Below are positions 47,561 through 60,052 of a stretch of DNA of 64,000 bases, piece by piece (position 1 is the first letter of the stretch; each line of letters opens with the position of its first letter). Position numbers and translations under genes: made by a program. This stretch comes from Dichetophora obliterata (Eukaryota; Arthropoda; Insecta; Diptera; Sciomyzidae). The stretch spans positions 50,471,482-50,535,481 of the forward strand of contig OY986439.1 in assembly GCA_963920525.1 (NCBI GenBank), written 5' to 3'. The notes beneath the pieces were generated by a model, which worked only from the letters and a program-made list of their open reading frames with translations, was not told where the DNA came from and did not search any database.

Positions 47561-47926
47561 AGGGTTCTCATCTAAGCATGTAAATATGTAAACATGTATA
47601 GCATTTAAACATTTGATGAGTGATAAAATGTAAATAGCGTAAATGCCGACAAAATGGCGGCTGCGGCTGCGACAACATTATGACTTTTTTAAATTTAAAA
47701 CCTTTTAAAAACCTTCATGAACATAGAAAAATAAATAAAACATGTTCATATTTACGTCAACTACTTTAAATATGTAATGATTAGCGCCAAAGACAACCCT
47801 CATTCACACACGTAGATTTCATGCTAGTTTACACTACAAAATAGGCTCGGAAATTATGTAAACTCACGCCCAGTTCACAAGGTTTACAATGTTTACGGGT
47901 CAGTTACATGCTTAGATGAGAACCCT
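47561..47926. mobile_element. TA-flanked MITE
   Basis: Ends AGGGTTCTCATCTAAGCATG and its complement (with TAAATA or TAACTG following), TA at 47559-47560 and 47927-47928. 366 bp, non-coding. Confidence 0.82.
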
Positions 47927-48184
47927 TATTGTTTATCCAATAAATAACTTTTTAAGCGTAAGCACAACTCATTTTTAAGTCTTTTCTTAATCGCGGATGC
48001 GATTAATCAGTTTTCAATCATCAAAAGTGATGACAAAAGACTCAGTAAGGTGATATTTTTTAAAATACTCTTCTAAATGCTAGGTGGGTTGGTACATATT
48101 ACAAATATTTTATTCGTATTCGTATAAAAACAAATGTATATTGTACGAATGCATTTGTTACATTTACTAATAACGAAAAAAAAC
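47927..48184. other. AT-rich spacer
   Basis: Nothing recognised. Confidence 0.3.
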
Positions 48185-48290
48185 AACTTTCTATCTGAGC
48201 TGTGTTTTGAACCACGGTTTTTTAGCTTACGGGCCACGTACTCTTTCAGTAGGCTACGACCGCATTGCAATCATACATTTCCTTATATTA
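48185..48290 (-). mobile_element. SINE type B head fragment
   Basis: In reverse complement it reads GTCGTAGCCTACTGAAAGAG (box A region), AAAAAACCGTGGTTCAAA (box B region) and GCTCAGATAGAAAG, matching the order AAAAACCGCGG, GGTTCAA, TCTCAGACAGAAAG at 18120. The 3' body is missing. Confidence 0.55.
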
Positions 48291-51200
48291 GGTAATTGTT
48301 CAACAAGCCAGGCTGAAAGATTTCGGTTGCAAATTTTTTAAACTCAAATAATACTTCGTACATTCTACGAATAATGCGTACGGTCAACCTACGAATGAAT
48401 TTTTTCTACTAATATTAATTTTAATTCGTAAATAGTATGAAGACATTAGTAAATACTACGAATGTAATCGAAGAAATTCCAAAGTTATTTGTACGAGAAA
48501 TTGAGGAATGATAAGGAATGATATCCCTTTTAGTCGAAGATCATTCTTCGGAGCAACAGATGGTAAGGGGCATTTAAGCCAATAACGCATTTGAACTTGG
48601 ACGATAAGCAAATTTATGTTTTAAAGTAACTAAACACAAGAAGAAAACAAAGTAAAATATTTTTAAAAAACTAAATGTTTTCCCAAATGTCGGCTTCAAA
48701 AATCGTTTTTCTGTCATAGAGATGATACAATTTGGATAATTCTTGAATTTTTCGTTAAATTTAAGAGAACAAAAATAATTGAACGAAAATCGTTTCTACG
48801 CCAAAAATACAACGAAAACAAAATAGAACACACTGAAAAGAAGAAAAAAAAAAGGCAAATAACGCCACAAATTAATTTTCACAATAATTTTTACAATTTC
48901 ATGAACGAATATATTACCTTTTATCGAGCATTTCAGAATTTATGCTTAATAATACTAAGTTATTTTATTTGTTCTTGTTTAAACATAAAGATTAATCATT
49001 TTGAAAAACACACTTCACTGCAAAACTACCTGCTATAAAACACGATGTTTCTCCACAGACGAGTGAAGACAAACTGGTGTTTGAACAATGAAAATAGTTT
49101 GAGCACAAATAAGATTTTTTCAGACCCCGCTTACAGTTTTGCATTACAATGTCATTACCGACATAATTTTACAAGCGGGGCGTCATTTTTCTGTTCTCTC
49201 CTATCTTGTGCTTACCTACTCCCATCGTCGCTTACTGTATAAGGTAGATGTAGTCGGTGTTTTAGCGGCCATGTTCGAACAAATGTAACTGAAAATTGTA
49301 AACAGACTTCGGAGGACCCGCAACAACATTGTATTTAAGAAATAATTAATTACGAAAATGTCATTATCTTAGGTAGCATTTAGGTAGCTCGGAAATTACT
49401 TATGTTATTTAGGAAGCACTGTTTTATCGACACAATTAAGTTAAGGTCGCATTTAGATAAACTCGCTCACAGCCTAAATATTAGATTATAAATTTTTCTC
49501 TAATGACTATTCGAAATGACAAGAACGTTCTAATATCACATTTGAGTGGTTATTGTCATAAAAACGTTTCTCTTTTCATAAATTACTACTTATCTATATG
49601 TTTATACTACTTTTATGTTTATACTACTTTTGTTTTTCTTTTCATTAAAAGCAGTAGGCACTTAAAAATTTAAAAAATATAGGTTAGTACCTACTAAAAA
49701 GTCTTGTTTACAGCTGCTGTTGCTGTCACATCAAATTAAGTCGGCAACAAAACTTGGCTATTTTAATTTGCAAGTAAAAATTTTAAATTGTCATAGAAAT
49801 TCTAAGTATATATTCTACAAACATATGCCTCTGTCTGCCAACAATGGTGAATTGTGAACAGTGTTTATTTGTTAATTTTTTGGAATTCCTTAACTAATAA
49901 CCGAAAAACAAATTGTCTGAACAATTTTTGTTATAATGAGTCACAAAAATAAACTAAGTTTTTTTTTCTTTAAATTTTTTTAAATCTCGAAACATTTGTC
50001 ATTTTTATAGTAAAATCTGTTCAACAACAAGTTTAATGATTTTTGTGTGGGCAATTTTTGTCAAAAAAAGATATTTAAATATTAAGAAAGAAAATATATT
50101 ACTCTATAAACACTCAATAATGGATATGGGTATATGTAAATAAGGTTACATTTTAATAATAGCCTCGAAATTCAACAAGAGTCTTAAAGTAAAATATACA
50201 AAATTTATAGCTTTGCCCCCGAAATTGCAACGAAATGATCAAAGGCAAGCTAAAAGCCTGGCTAGGCCAGGCCAATGCAGAGTTGCCAGATGTCTGAAAA
50301 AACAAAGTGCATACCATAAATGCAGCACGCAACAAGAAAGAGCGCAGTAATAATTAATAATTTATTGTCCAAACAAAATTAATACTCACAGTAATAACAA
50401 TTAAAGTATTTTTATGGAGAATTTAAATTTTTGGTTTCCTTTGGCTGCAATACTATAAATAAATAAAAAGAAACAACACAAAATTCGCAACGGAAGTAAA
50501 TAAACTGCAGAATGCATGTTTGAGTGTGTGCATGCAAAATGTCTTCGTTTTGAAAACGTTCATTTCGACGTTCAGAATTTTAAGTTGATTGATCACACTT
50601 GTTTTTTATTTTTGTTATTGTTGTCATATTTTGTTTATTATTTACTTTAGCTTGAAATTCGTAAAATTCATGCGGCTACCATTCATATTTCGTAATTTTT
50701 GCACCATTATTGGTTTGTTTATTTACACCATTTAAACATTAGTTTGTTTATTTACTTTTTCGGTTATTGCCAAAATAATAACAATTAGCTGTCAGCTGTA
50801 ACATTTCATAAAGAAAATATTACTAAGATACAAATTCAAGTTAAGAAATCTTGAAAAATATAGATACTTAGCTACTCTAGAACACTAATATACTCTCTTT
50901 ACGATCAGACTCACCTCTCTGCTACTTTTTTGTGACGTAAATCAGCGCATGATATTTTGAATTGTTTGTGTACATTTTTTTAAAAAATTTTTGACAAAAT
51001 TTTTAGTTACACAAATTTAAGATTTGGAAATTCGGCCTTATTTTAAGAAAACAGTTTTTTTAACACTTTTGTTGTTGCTTTTATTTTTGGCATTTTGGCG
51101 TTTTATTATTAGAATATTCATCAAATCTATAGAATCGTCATTTAAAAATGCTTAATTTATTTTGTTAAGTTGCAGGTGTTTTTGAAGTAATCCTGCGATT

Positions 51201-52060
51201 TTTTTCTTTCATATAAAAATCAACAAAGTTTTCAATTGATTGGTAAACAAGTCATTCCAAGAATATAATTTTTAAAATTTGTGTTGTTTATTTTTGATTG
51301 AAAATTGCTGCCGATTGTTTTGAATTCTACACTCATAATTTTTTCCTATCATAAAATTGGATGTGTAGCCAGCCGTCCATCACGAAAAAAGTGAAACTAA
51401 TTAACGGAAGTGTGTGCGGTTCATAAGAAAAAAATTTTTTTTTTAATTAAGAGCCACTTGCAGTAAATTTCACATTTTCTTTGGAATTAATTGAGCAATA
51501 TAACACTATTTTCTAGGGTTTATCTTTAGCCACAGGACTAAAGGCTTCGTCAGACTTAGCTTTGAACTTAAGGGCAGGTTCTCACCTAGAGGTCAAAACC
51601 ACGATGATGTTCTTGGGTTTTTTTTATAGAAGGAAGTAAATTAACGCCTTGTGTTTTTTGACAGCTGCTTATTGATTTCTAAAGAGCAGGAAAATATTTT
51701 TCTGTTGCATAAAAGTGTAATGTAAAGTGTCAATAAGCTGTCAAACGTCACGTTGAAAAAGGCACCCAAACGGTCTCCATCCCACAGCACGTTCATGTCA
51801 TTTGAAAAAAAAAACAAAAAATTTTATTAATTATGTTTATTGTAGCTTGAATCTATTTTATCAATAAACAGTTGAAAATGACAAAAATGGCGGACATTTC
51901 AATTTTAAGTAGCGTTTTTTCATATTTTTAGCTCTTTAAAGTTCCAAAAAAAAAGACCAATACTATCTTAATTTAGGTTTGGGATCCAATAAATTTATCT
52001 TCTTTAAAACAAAATAAATTCAAGTCAATCCATAGAGTAGTTCTTGAGATAACGTGGAGA
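48291..52060. other. Long AT-rich stretch without recognised gene
   Basis: Short frames only. A compact palindrome AGCCTGGCTAGGCCAGGC lies near 50256. Could be intergenic or a large intron. Confidence 0.4.
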
Positions 52061-52069
52061 TTAGGGCTC

Positions 52070-52235
52070 TATGAAATAAGGCCCCAAAACAAAAACGAAA
52101 TAAGGCCCCAAATATAGGACTTTATTTCATTATGAAATAACACCCTACGAAATAAAACCCCAATTCGACGAAATAAAGCCCCAACCTAAAATGAAATAAG
52201 GCCTCAAAATTGGAGCTTTATTTCATTATAGAACA
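52070..52235. repeat. GAAATAAGGCCCC repeat cluster
   Basis: The phrase GAAATAAGGCCCCAAA or close variants (GAAATAAAACCCCAA, GAAATAAAGCCCCAA) occurs about five times, plus reverse-oriented TTATTTCAT, within 165 bp. Confidence 0.75.
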
Positions 52236-52379
52236 AGTTCTTTTGAAATGATCCACAATATGATGCAATAAGGCCACAAAGTTAAATATTAAAACCGCTT
52301 TGGGAACATATACTACACATCATAAGCTATATAAAAAAAATATGCCCTTTATATAATACGCCATTCCCAATTGTAATGC

Positions 52380-52835
52380 AGAAAAGATCAATGGAAATTC
52401 TAAAAACTCCTTTTGAAATTCAGAGAAGATCTTCTGAAATTTAGAAAAAAGCAATTGAAACTCAAAAAACGTTTATTGAAATTCAGATATGTAATGTGAA
52501 ATTCTGAATATATAAATATAAATTCAGAAACTATCAATTGAAATTAATCAATTAATTAATTGATTTATGACTAAAAAATTAATTAATTTTATATTCAGAA
52601 AAGATAAATTTTAATACAGAAAAATTCATTAAAAATTAAAAAAAATATCCATTTAAATTCAGAAAAGATCAAATATAATGCCGATTAGGTCTATTGAAAT
52701 TCAGTATAGCTCAATGTAAATTCAGAAAAGATGAATCGAAATTCATTAAATATCAATTGAAATTAAGAAATTCTATTTGGAATTTAGAATAGACTAATTG
52801 AAATTTAGAAAAGATAAATTTAATTTTATATTGAG
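52380..52835. repeat. Degenerate minisatellite, about 25-bp unit
   Basis: Variants of ATTGAAATTCAGAAAAGATC recur roughly every 24-28 bp across 450 bp, interrupted by an ATTAATTAATT patch near 52545. Confidence 0.7.
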
Positions 52836-53210
52836 TGAAAATTCGTGAAACTAGCCACCTAAAACAAGAAGTCGTAATTTTTTTATCTTTTATGGATATT
52901 ATTGAAGTGTATATGAAAAAAAATACATTGCAATTTTTTTAAAAGTTTTTTTTTCAATGATTTACAAAGAATTAAGTTTTAGACCACTGTTTTAATAAAA
53001 TTAATTTTGCTAAGTAACGGCTTGTTAAAATTTCTAGATTTTTGGGCCAAATACTCTCAATACACGTTAAATTACAAAAATTATTGTAAAACAAAAGTTT
53101 GTATGGGGAACCCCCAGGGGGTTCCAGGGGGTGTGCCACTGGCGTGGGTGGATCGGTCCTTCAAAGTTACTGGGGGTCGGTCATACATTTGGACTCTATT
53201 GAGGCACTCT
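52836..53210. other. AT-rich sequence with G-run cluster
   Basis: A local G/C-rich segment at 53103-53135 has runs GGGG, CCCCC, GGGGG and GGGGG that can form a hairpin or quadruplex. No gene. Confidence 0.45.
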
Positions 53211-53386
53211 AAATGGGTCAAAGAGGGATTTTTAAAAATTTGACCCTGCGGAAAAGTTGGAGCATTAGAATTCGTTTTAGAGGTATAGTTCCTCGGGCAA
53301 AGTTTCTTATTTTGATCCCTAGAATACGATTTTCACTGAGCAATGGGCGATTTTTTTGCCTCTCCACAGATCGACCCGGCCTAATA
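53211..53386. mobile_element. Fragment related to the palindromic element at 58457
   Basis: Contains TAGAGGTATAGTTCCTCGGG, CCTAGAATACG and a terminal ATCGACCCGGCCTAAT, paralleling ATAGAGGTATGGTTCC, ATAGAATACGG and ATCGACCCGCCCTAAT of the element ending at 59461. The other end was not found. Confidence 0.6.
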
Positions 53387-53867
53387 ATTATATATAATTT
53401 TTGTACTTTAATTGAATAGAAATGCCATTTGAATGTCTTCCAGAAAGATTGTATAAAAATGCCACTTGAAGGAACTTCTTTATAAGGCTAAAAAGAAGCA
53501 CAGTTTGATCTATTGAATGTCTTCTGGAATCAGTGTCTGTAAGAATGCATGTCACATTTGCATCAAAAATTTTGCTGCCGTACTGAACTATTGAGCGACA
53601 CATTTTCCTCTATCGCGAAAAGTAAATAAGATATCATTTTCGTTCACACAATTAAAATTGATCTATGACAAGTATTTCTATGTCTAAGATATTGCATTTT
53701 TGAGTTGTGACTTTATTGAAAAAAACGAGCGACATGCATACATCTTTTTCCCGATTTTTTTCTTATGTTCCCATATATTTTTTGTAAAATCCCGATTCTT
53801 AAAAAAAAAAACCTGGCAGCCCTATTGGCCACTCATATTAATATATGCATAAGCCACCACGATACAG

Positions 53868-55235
53868 TCAACAAGCTAGATAACTTTGCCACGCAGATAT
53901 ACGTTCCATCAAGATCAGGTCATCGCTGGGTAAAGATGTTACATCCCTTTGGAAAGCATGATCAAAATCATTGGCAGAGTAAATGGATTCATTTAAAAAT
54001 ATGACATCGGAGACAAAATTAAAGTCACCGCAAGCGCTTCCCAGTGGTTCATTTTGCAAGTAATTAGTTCTACAAAAGTTCATGTAAAGTATCTCAAAAG
54101 ATCTTCTAGTTCGATGAGGAACATTGAAGTGTATATTACTCAGTAAAAAGGGACTGATAACATATCCATGTAAACATTTTATAATCCAACTAAAATTTAG
54201 CATAGTTCTCAGATTCTTCAAAGAAGGAAGATTTACTAGCTGTAGTGATATTTATAAGGTGGTAATTGAAAGTCGGTATCTCTACATAGATTGCGTAAGC
54301 AGAACAGAAGAAATTTGTTTTGCATAGATTCAATATCGTCAGTATAACACGATAACACCATATTGAGGACACCAAACAACTGATGCCCCAGATATATATT
54401 ATAAGCCCCAGAGTACTATTGGCTCTGCTAATAATTCTGTTAATATGGCTGTGAAAGCGTAGTTTGGGGTCCATAGAAACTCAAAGATCATCAAAAATAT
54501 CTAAAGACTCTAGTAAATAGTCACAAATTTTGTAGTATTTCTTAATAATTGCTTACGAGAGAAAGTCATGTGTTTGCTTTTCTTCATGTTGAGTGTCATG
54601 CAATTAATTTTACACCAGTAACAAAGTTGGTCAAGATCAGTTTGCAATAACAAAGCTTCATGTTCATTTTTATATGAAAGAAAAAGTTTGACGTCATCAG
54701 CATACAATAAAATATCACTGTGATTAATAACAGACGGTAGATCATTTATTTACAGTAAAAGCAATAGAGGAGGATTCCTTGAGGAACACCAGATGTAACA
54801 GGAAGCTCATGAGACTTTGTTAGAAGAAGAGATAATTTTAGAGTTAAAAGATTATGATTTACAACATCGAAAGCTTTATCAAAGTCTGTATAAATAACAT
54901 CCGTTCGTTGTCCTTTACCGAAATTTTCAATAGTTTTTGATGAGAATTCAAGTAGGTTAGTAACAGTAGATTTTCCAGATAGAACTCCATGTTGGAATGG
55001 AGATATTAGAGATTTTACACTATGTGTTTCTTGGTCAGTTACGATCGCCTCGAAAAGTTTAGGTAGGGCACTTAATATTGCAATTCCACGGTAGTTGTCG
55101 ATTAAAGACCTGTTACCAAATTTCTGAAGCGGAATGAAAAATTAAGATTTCCAATTAGCTGGAAAATATCTAGTTTGCAATGATGCAGTAAAAAGCAAAG
55201 TAATTGGCATTGAAAGTTCATCGCAAAAAAAGTTT
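53868..55235 (-). pseudogene. Jockey/CR1-like LINE reverse transcriptase remnant
   Basis: On the - strand from 55235 downward: FIPLQKFGNRSLIDNYRGIA, PKLFEAI, QHGVLSGKSTVTNLLEF, YTDFDKAFDVVNH (first Asp), SGVPQG, LLYADDVKLFLSYK (YADD box near 54705), DPKLRFHSHINRI and a C-terminal SPFLLSNIHFNVPHRTRRS. Several frameshifts and stops divide it into pieces. 5' end and endonuclease are missing; the 3' end is unclear. Confidence 0.85.
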
Positions 55236-55319
55236 CTACAAAATTTTCAATCTGACTTAATATTTAATTTCACTTTCGTCAAATAAATGTCATAGGATTG
55301 CTTGCATAACTGTCGATAA

Positions 55320-56710
55320 CTTATGGAACAAGCAAAAATTTTCCCAAGCCACCAATTCGGCTTTCGAAAAGACATGGACATAGAGCAAGTGCACCGTATT
55401 GCAAATGAAATAAGGAAAGCCTTTGAAGAAAAAAAAAATACTGTTCTCCGATTTTCTTAGATGTTGCTCAGGCATTTGATAGGGTCTAGCATGAAGGTTT
55501 GAAATAAAACATAAAACTTTTGTTACCTGTTTACCGACAGAAAATTTGGAATCATACCAATGTGATAGAAAGTTTTGAGTACAATGTAAAAAACTTTGTT
55601 TCACCTAATTTTCCAATTTAAGCTGAAGTTCCTCAGTTCAGTATTGTACCTTGTATTTACAGGGGATCTACCAACTAGCAATCGATTGGTCACTTCAACA
55701 TTTGCTGATGAAACAGCTATTTTGAGCACCCATTCAAACTCCATAGTTGCATCCAAGGACCTAAAAGAACATCTAGAAACCCTGGAAACATGACTGAGAA
55801 ACTGGAGAATAAAAATAAATGAACGGAAAAGTACGCACGTTACATTTACTTTGCGGACTGAAACATGTCCTACAGTTATGCTGAATGAAATACCTATTCC
55901 TCAAGCGAATAAAATGACCTATCTGGGTGTTCATCTTGAGAGACGGTTAACCTGGCGAAAGCATTCAAGAGTCCAAGAAAGCATTCAAGCTAAACTGGCT
56001 ACTTAACAGGAGTTCAAGGCTCCAATTGGAGGATAAGTTGTTGCTATACAATACTGTAATTAAACCAATTTGGACGTACTGAGAATAGCTTTGGGTAAAA
56101 GCAAGATCTTCTGATGTTGAGCTAATACAGCGTTCACAATCGAAATTCTACGAACAATTACGAATAGTTTGTAAGGAATGGAAAAATGTCCAAAAATATC
56201 TTAATGTTGATAATGTTGAGTGCACTCAATCAAAAATGCAAAGAGCGACTTCAACACCATCCGAATTTTTTGAAAAAAAAAACTTGCTAAAACCACTAAT
56301 ATCACACGCCTTAAAAGACTGGATTGACCATCGTATTAGACATAAATCCTTTAACATATAAATCTACAGCTAATAGAATAGAACATGATAATCCAGAGCG
56401 AGACCACACCCGTCTCGCCTGGCATATGCTGGAGCTAGGCAACGTTCGTCTAGCCTCGCGTATGTGAGCACAGCTCAAATCAATCGGTCTGTTTATAACG
56501 AAGAAACATATACGATTCAAGACCTACAAAGATTTATAACTATGTCAAATACAAACAAAAATTAAAATTATTATTGTATTAAATTTGCTAACAATACATT
56601 TGTTCCCAGCACTGGTTATGAATTTGTATATATTTATTTTTAGGTTAAGATTAAATGAATTATTTTTAGTTTCTAAGAGAAAATTTCAATAAATAATAAC
56701 AAGAAACGTT
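55320..56710 (+). pseudogene. Jockey-clade LINE reverse transcriptase remnant
   Basis: On the + strand: HQFGFRKDMDIEQVHRIANE (55348), a broken AQAFDR region near 55470, FADETAIL (YADD box changed to FADE, 55703), NWRIKINERKSTHVTF, MTYLGVHLERRLTWRKHS and PIWTY, then a C-terminal part to about 56540 and an A-rich end near 56715. Many stops and frameshifts. It stands tail-outward next to the oppositely oriented LINE at 53868-55235. Confidence 0.85.
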
Positions 56711-58454
56711 AAAAAAAATTGAATTGCGGAGGTATGTTTTTAGTAATTTTAAGGACGAGAACGATATCGCAATAATCTCAAATTCATAAAATTTTAGAGA
56801 AATAATAACTTTTACATAAACTTTTTAAATCTAAAACCTAAAGATGCACAAAATTACTTAAACGATTGACTCAAAATTTTTCCTCGGGTCAGAATTCTAA
56901 ATGTAAGTCAACTTTTTATAACTCATGAGCAACTTCAAACATTCCTCAAATATTAAACCCGGCTTAGATTCATCTTTAGTTCGAAAGTTAATTGTTTAAA
57001 AACTCTTTATCAAAAAAGAGTCACAATGAAAGGGGCAAAAAAAATTATTTAATAAATCTTGTTTTGTGCCGTAAATTACGAAGAGGCTGTGATGTAATGC
57101 CGCCATAAGCAGAGCTAAAGCTTACAATAAACTCCATTTGCATATTTGGAGTAATACAACAAACTCCAGCGACAAAACCATGGATGCTGAAATTTAAATT
57201 TTCGAGAACCCCTCGAGGGAAAATTAAAATCAGTTGTTGACTGAAGTATACTTTAGAAGCTTTCTAGGCGGTTCGAATTAGAAAGGTTTTTTGAAGTGAA
57301 AACTTCTTTAGGCGCATTGAACGATTTTGGCAGAGGATAAATCTTTGGTTTGCGTCATTGTATTTTTCCGAGTAACTCTCGTCATCAATACAGACAGCAA
57401 ACATAACAAGATAGGAAACTTAGAAAACATAAGCAAGCAACCATCAATAAGTTTCTCTGCTGACGCATCATTCTTTCCCCTCCATTCGCTCCGCTGCAAA
57501 ACATTAGCTGCATTCCCGTGGCACTAGAACCGATCAAATCTCAGTAAAACAATGTTAGTTCAACTTTATATCAATTTGTCATCACAGTCTTGAAACAGCT
57601 GTTTTAAGAACAATAACAAAAGAAAATAACAATACCAAAACGCCCATTGAGCGGTGACACGTCAAAATATGAAAATGAATAATTATTTAGATTTGCCAAA
57701 TATGTTCGTTTTGATAAAAAATGCTTGAAACTTGGCAGCATTTAAAAATCAGAAATAGAGATAGAAATCGAGCTGGTTTTAATTTTTGTTTTTGTTTTGT
57801 GAATAAATAGAGCCGCGCTCTAGATCAACGACCACGGGAATTCAGCTATTGAATGTTACTGTTTTCCTCAATGTATATGTAGAGCTAGCTGTAGGCTAAA
57901 ATAAAATAGTTGCTTTTTGTTTGACTGGCCGTGAAGTCTCTTTTAATGCCTCCACTTGAGATCTTGCTACCAGGCAAACAAAGAACATAGCAAGCAAAGT
58001 GCTGTTTATTTGCCGCCGCCAATACGGTTCATCCCCTCTAACGTTGCGCAACCGATGTGATACTGCTCTTCTCTGTTCATCGTTGTAGTAGATTTGCTTG
58101 GTAACTGTTGTTGTAAATGTATTTTAGTTCAGCTTCAGATCTACATATCCATTGACAGAAAAACAGTAAATATCCTTCATGAAAAAAACACATGTTTTTT
58201 TCCATTTTTATGTGCTTTGGTGAAACTCATTTATTGTGTACGTAACTTCACCTCAGATCAGAGTTGCCGCCACGATTCTAAAAAAAAGTATCCATGAAAA
58301 GGTCACAAATGTATCCACTTCCGAAAAAAAGTATTCACATATTACAGTACTGAAACCAAATTTTTTAAGCTTTCATAACAATTCTATTTATTTAATTTGA
58401 AGACAAACAAATAGCTTTGTTAAAATGTAATAGTAAGAAACAAAACATGTGCAT
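56711..58454. other. Intergenic sequence, unassigned
   Basis: Segments at 57300-57560 and 57830-58090 are less AT-rich but contain only short frames on either strand with no recognisable product. Confidence 0.35.
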
Positions 58455-58456
58455 TA

Positions 58457-59461
58457 GGGCGGGTCGATTTTTAGGGAGTGAAAAAATTCACCAATTTCCC
58501 TATGATTTCCGTATTCTATGGGTTATTCCATGAAAATTTGCCGAAGGAACCATACCTCTATCGTTAAAATCGAGTCCCCTACTTTTTGTTGGTAAAAAGT
58601 TCAAAAGTTACGGGCATTTTTGTCCAAATTTTGGACCATTTTTCCATTTTTTTCATGATTTTGTCCAAGAATATTACTTTCATGGCCATTTTTTTTTGGC
58701 TCAATCCATTATTTAATTCAATTTACAATTCAAAACGAAGAGTTTAAGCCCAAATTTATCGAATTTGGTTGATTAATTCATGCGATATTGCTAAAACAAA
58801 ATAACACATAAAACCAACTTTTTAAATTTTTTCCGTTTTTATGTTTTTTCTAAAAAAATTCAAATTAAGAGATAATAAAGTATCTATCAACCTATTATCA
58901 AAAAAAAATATTCAATTTGAGTGTAGTAAAAGACAAAATGTGAAAAAAACATTATTTTTTCTGAAAGTCTTGTTTGCTTTCAAGTCTTGGTGTTTTCGTA
59001 CGGCTCTCTAATGTCTAATGTAAAGCGCAAATCAGTCCAGTCGTAACGTAAGGTTCGTAAGCTTCGTAAGTCAAAAAAATTGAGCAAAAAAAATGGACAT
59101 GAAAGTAATATTCTTGGACAAAAACATGAAAAAAATGGAAAAATGCTCCAAAATTTGGACAAAAATGCCCGTAACTTTTGAACCGTTGGACCAATGTTGG
59201 AGATTTTTTTTTGTAAATTGATCAAAATGAGCTCACCTTTCCAACGCGCCTACTGGCGATTAAACCCGATCGATCGAGTTATGGATGTGAACGTGTAGGT
59301 AATATTTCATACGAACGTCAATTTGGGAAAAAATCTACCAACAAAAAGTAGGGGACTCGATTTTAACGATAGAGGTATGGTTCCTTTGGCAAATTTTCAT
59401 GGAATAACCCATAGAATACGGAAATCATAGGGAAATTGTCGAAAAATAAATCGACCCGCCC
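58457..59461. mobile_element. Palindromic TIR element with TA duplication
   Basis: Arms of about 135 bp start GGGCGGGTCGATTTTT (left) and GGGCGGGTCGATTTAT (right, reverse complement) and share ATTTCCGTATTCTATGGGTT and CTACTTTTTGTTGGTA. Inner arms also pair (58612-58705 with 59085-59190, for example GTCCAAGAATATTACTTTCA). TA at 58455-58456 and 59462-59463. 1005 bp, non-coding. Confidence 0.85.
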
Positions 59462-60052
59462 TAATGTACATATATAAAATAATAAATAATAATAGTAAGA
59501 CCTAGTGCTTGAATATTTTAAATATTTTTAGGATTTATTTTTTTAAAAATTAAAATAATGAACAATGATACAATATTTAAACTTTAAAGTTATGTTGCAA
59601 TAACATTTTTTGATTCTGACGTGCTTTTTAAATTTAAGTCCCAAAACAGGGTTTTTACTTGTTATTCAGTGTAAAATTTACGATTTTTTGAAACTTTGAT
59701 AGCGAAAGTCACTGATGTGATTAACATATTAAAGTTTCAGATGATTTGGCTGAATAGCTTTTGTTTTCGCTACAATACATTGCCGAAAAAAGAAGTTTTG
59801 AGATAAATGAGTGTAAATAGAGTGAGTATGCTATTTTTGCTGTGCGCTCGATACCTGCTAAAACTGCTGTAGAAGCGGAGATAACGTCAGTATCGTTACA
59901 AAAATTTAACAGTAAATTCTCAAAAACTATACTTTTGAAAGTTTAAGAAGAAAAAGAAGATTACAATTTTAGACAACCTGCTCCTGCCTTAAAAAGGAAC
60001 ATATGTACATTTCAGTATGTTATATTTTGTGTTTTTATATTTTTTATAAATT
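59462..60052. other. AT-rich stretch with a dispersed repeat
   Basis: 59735-59880 is an inverted diverged copy of 41525-41690. No gene. Confidence 0.45.
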
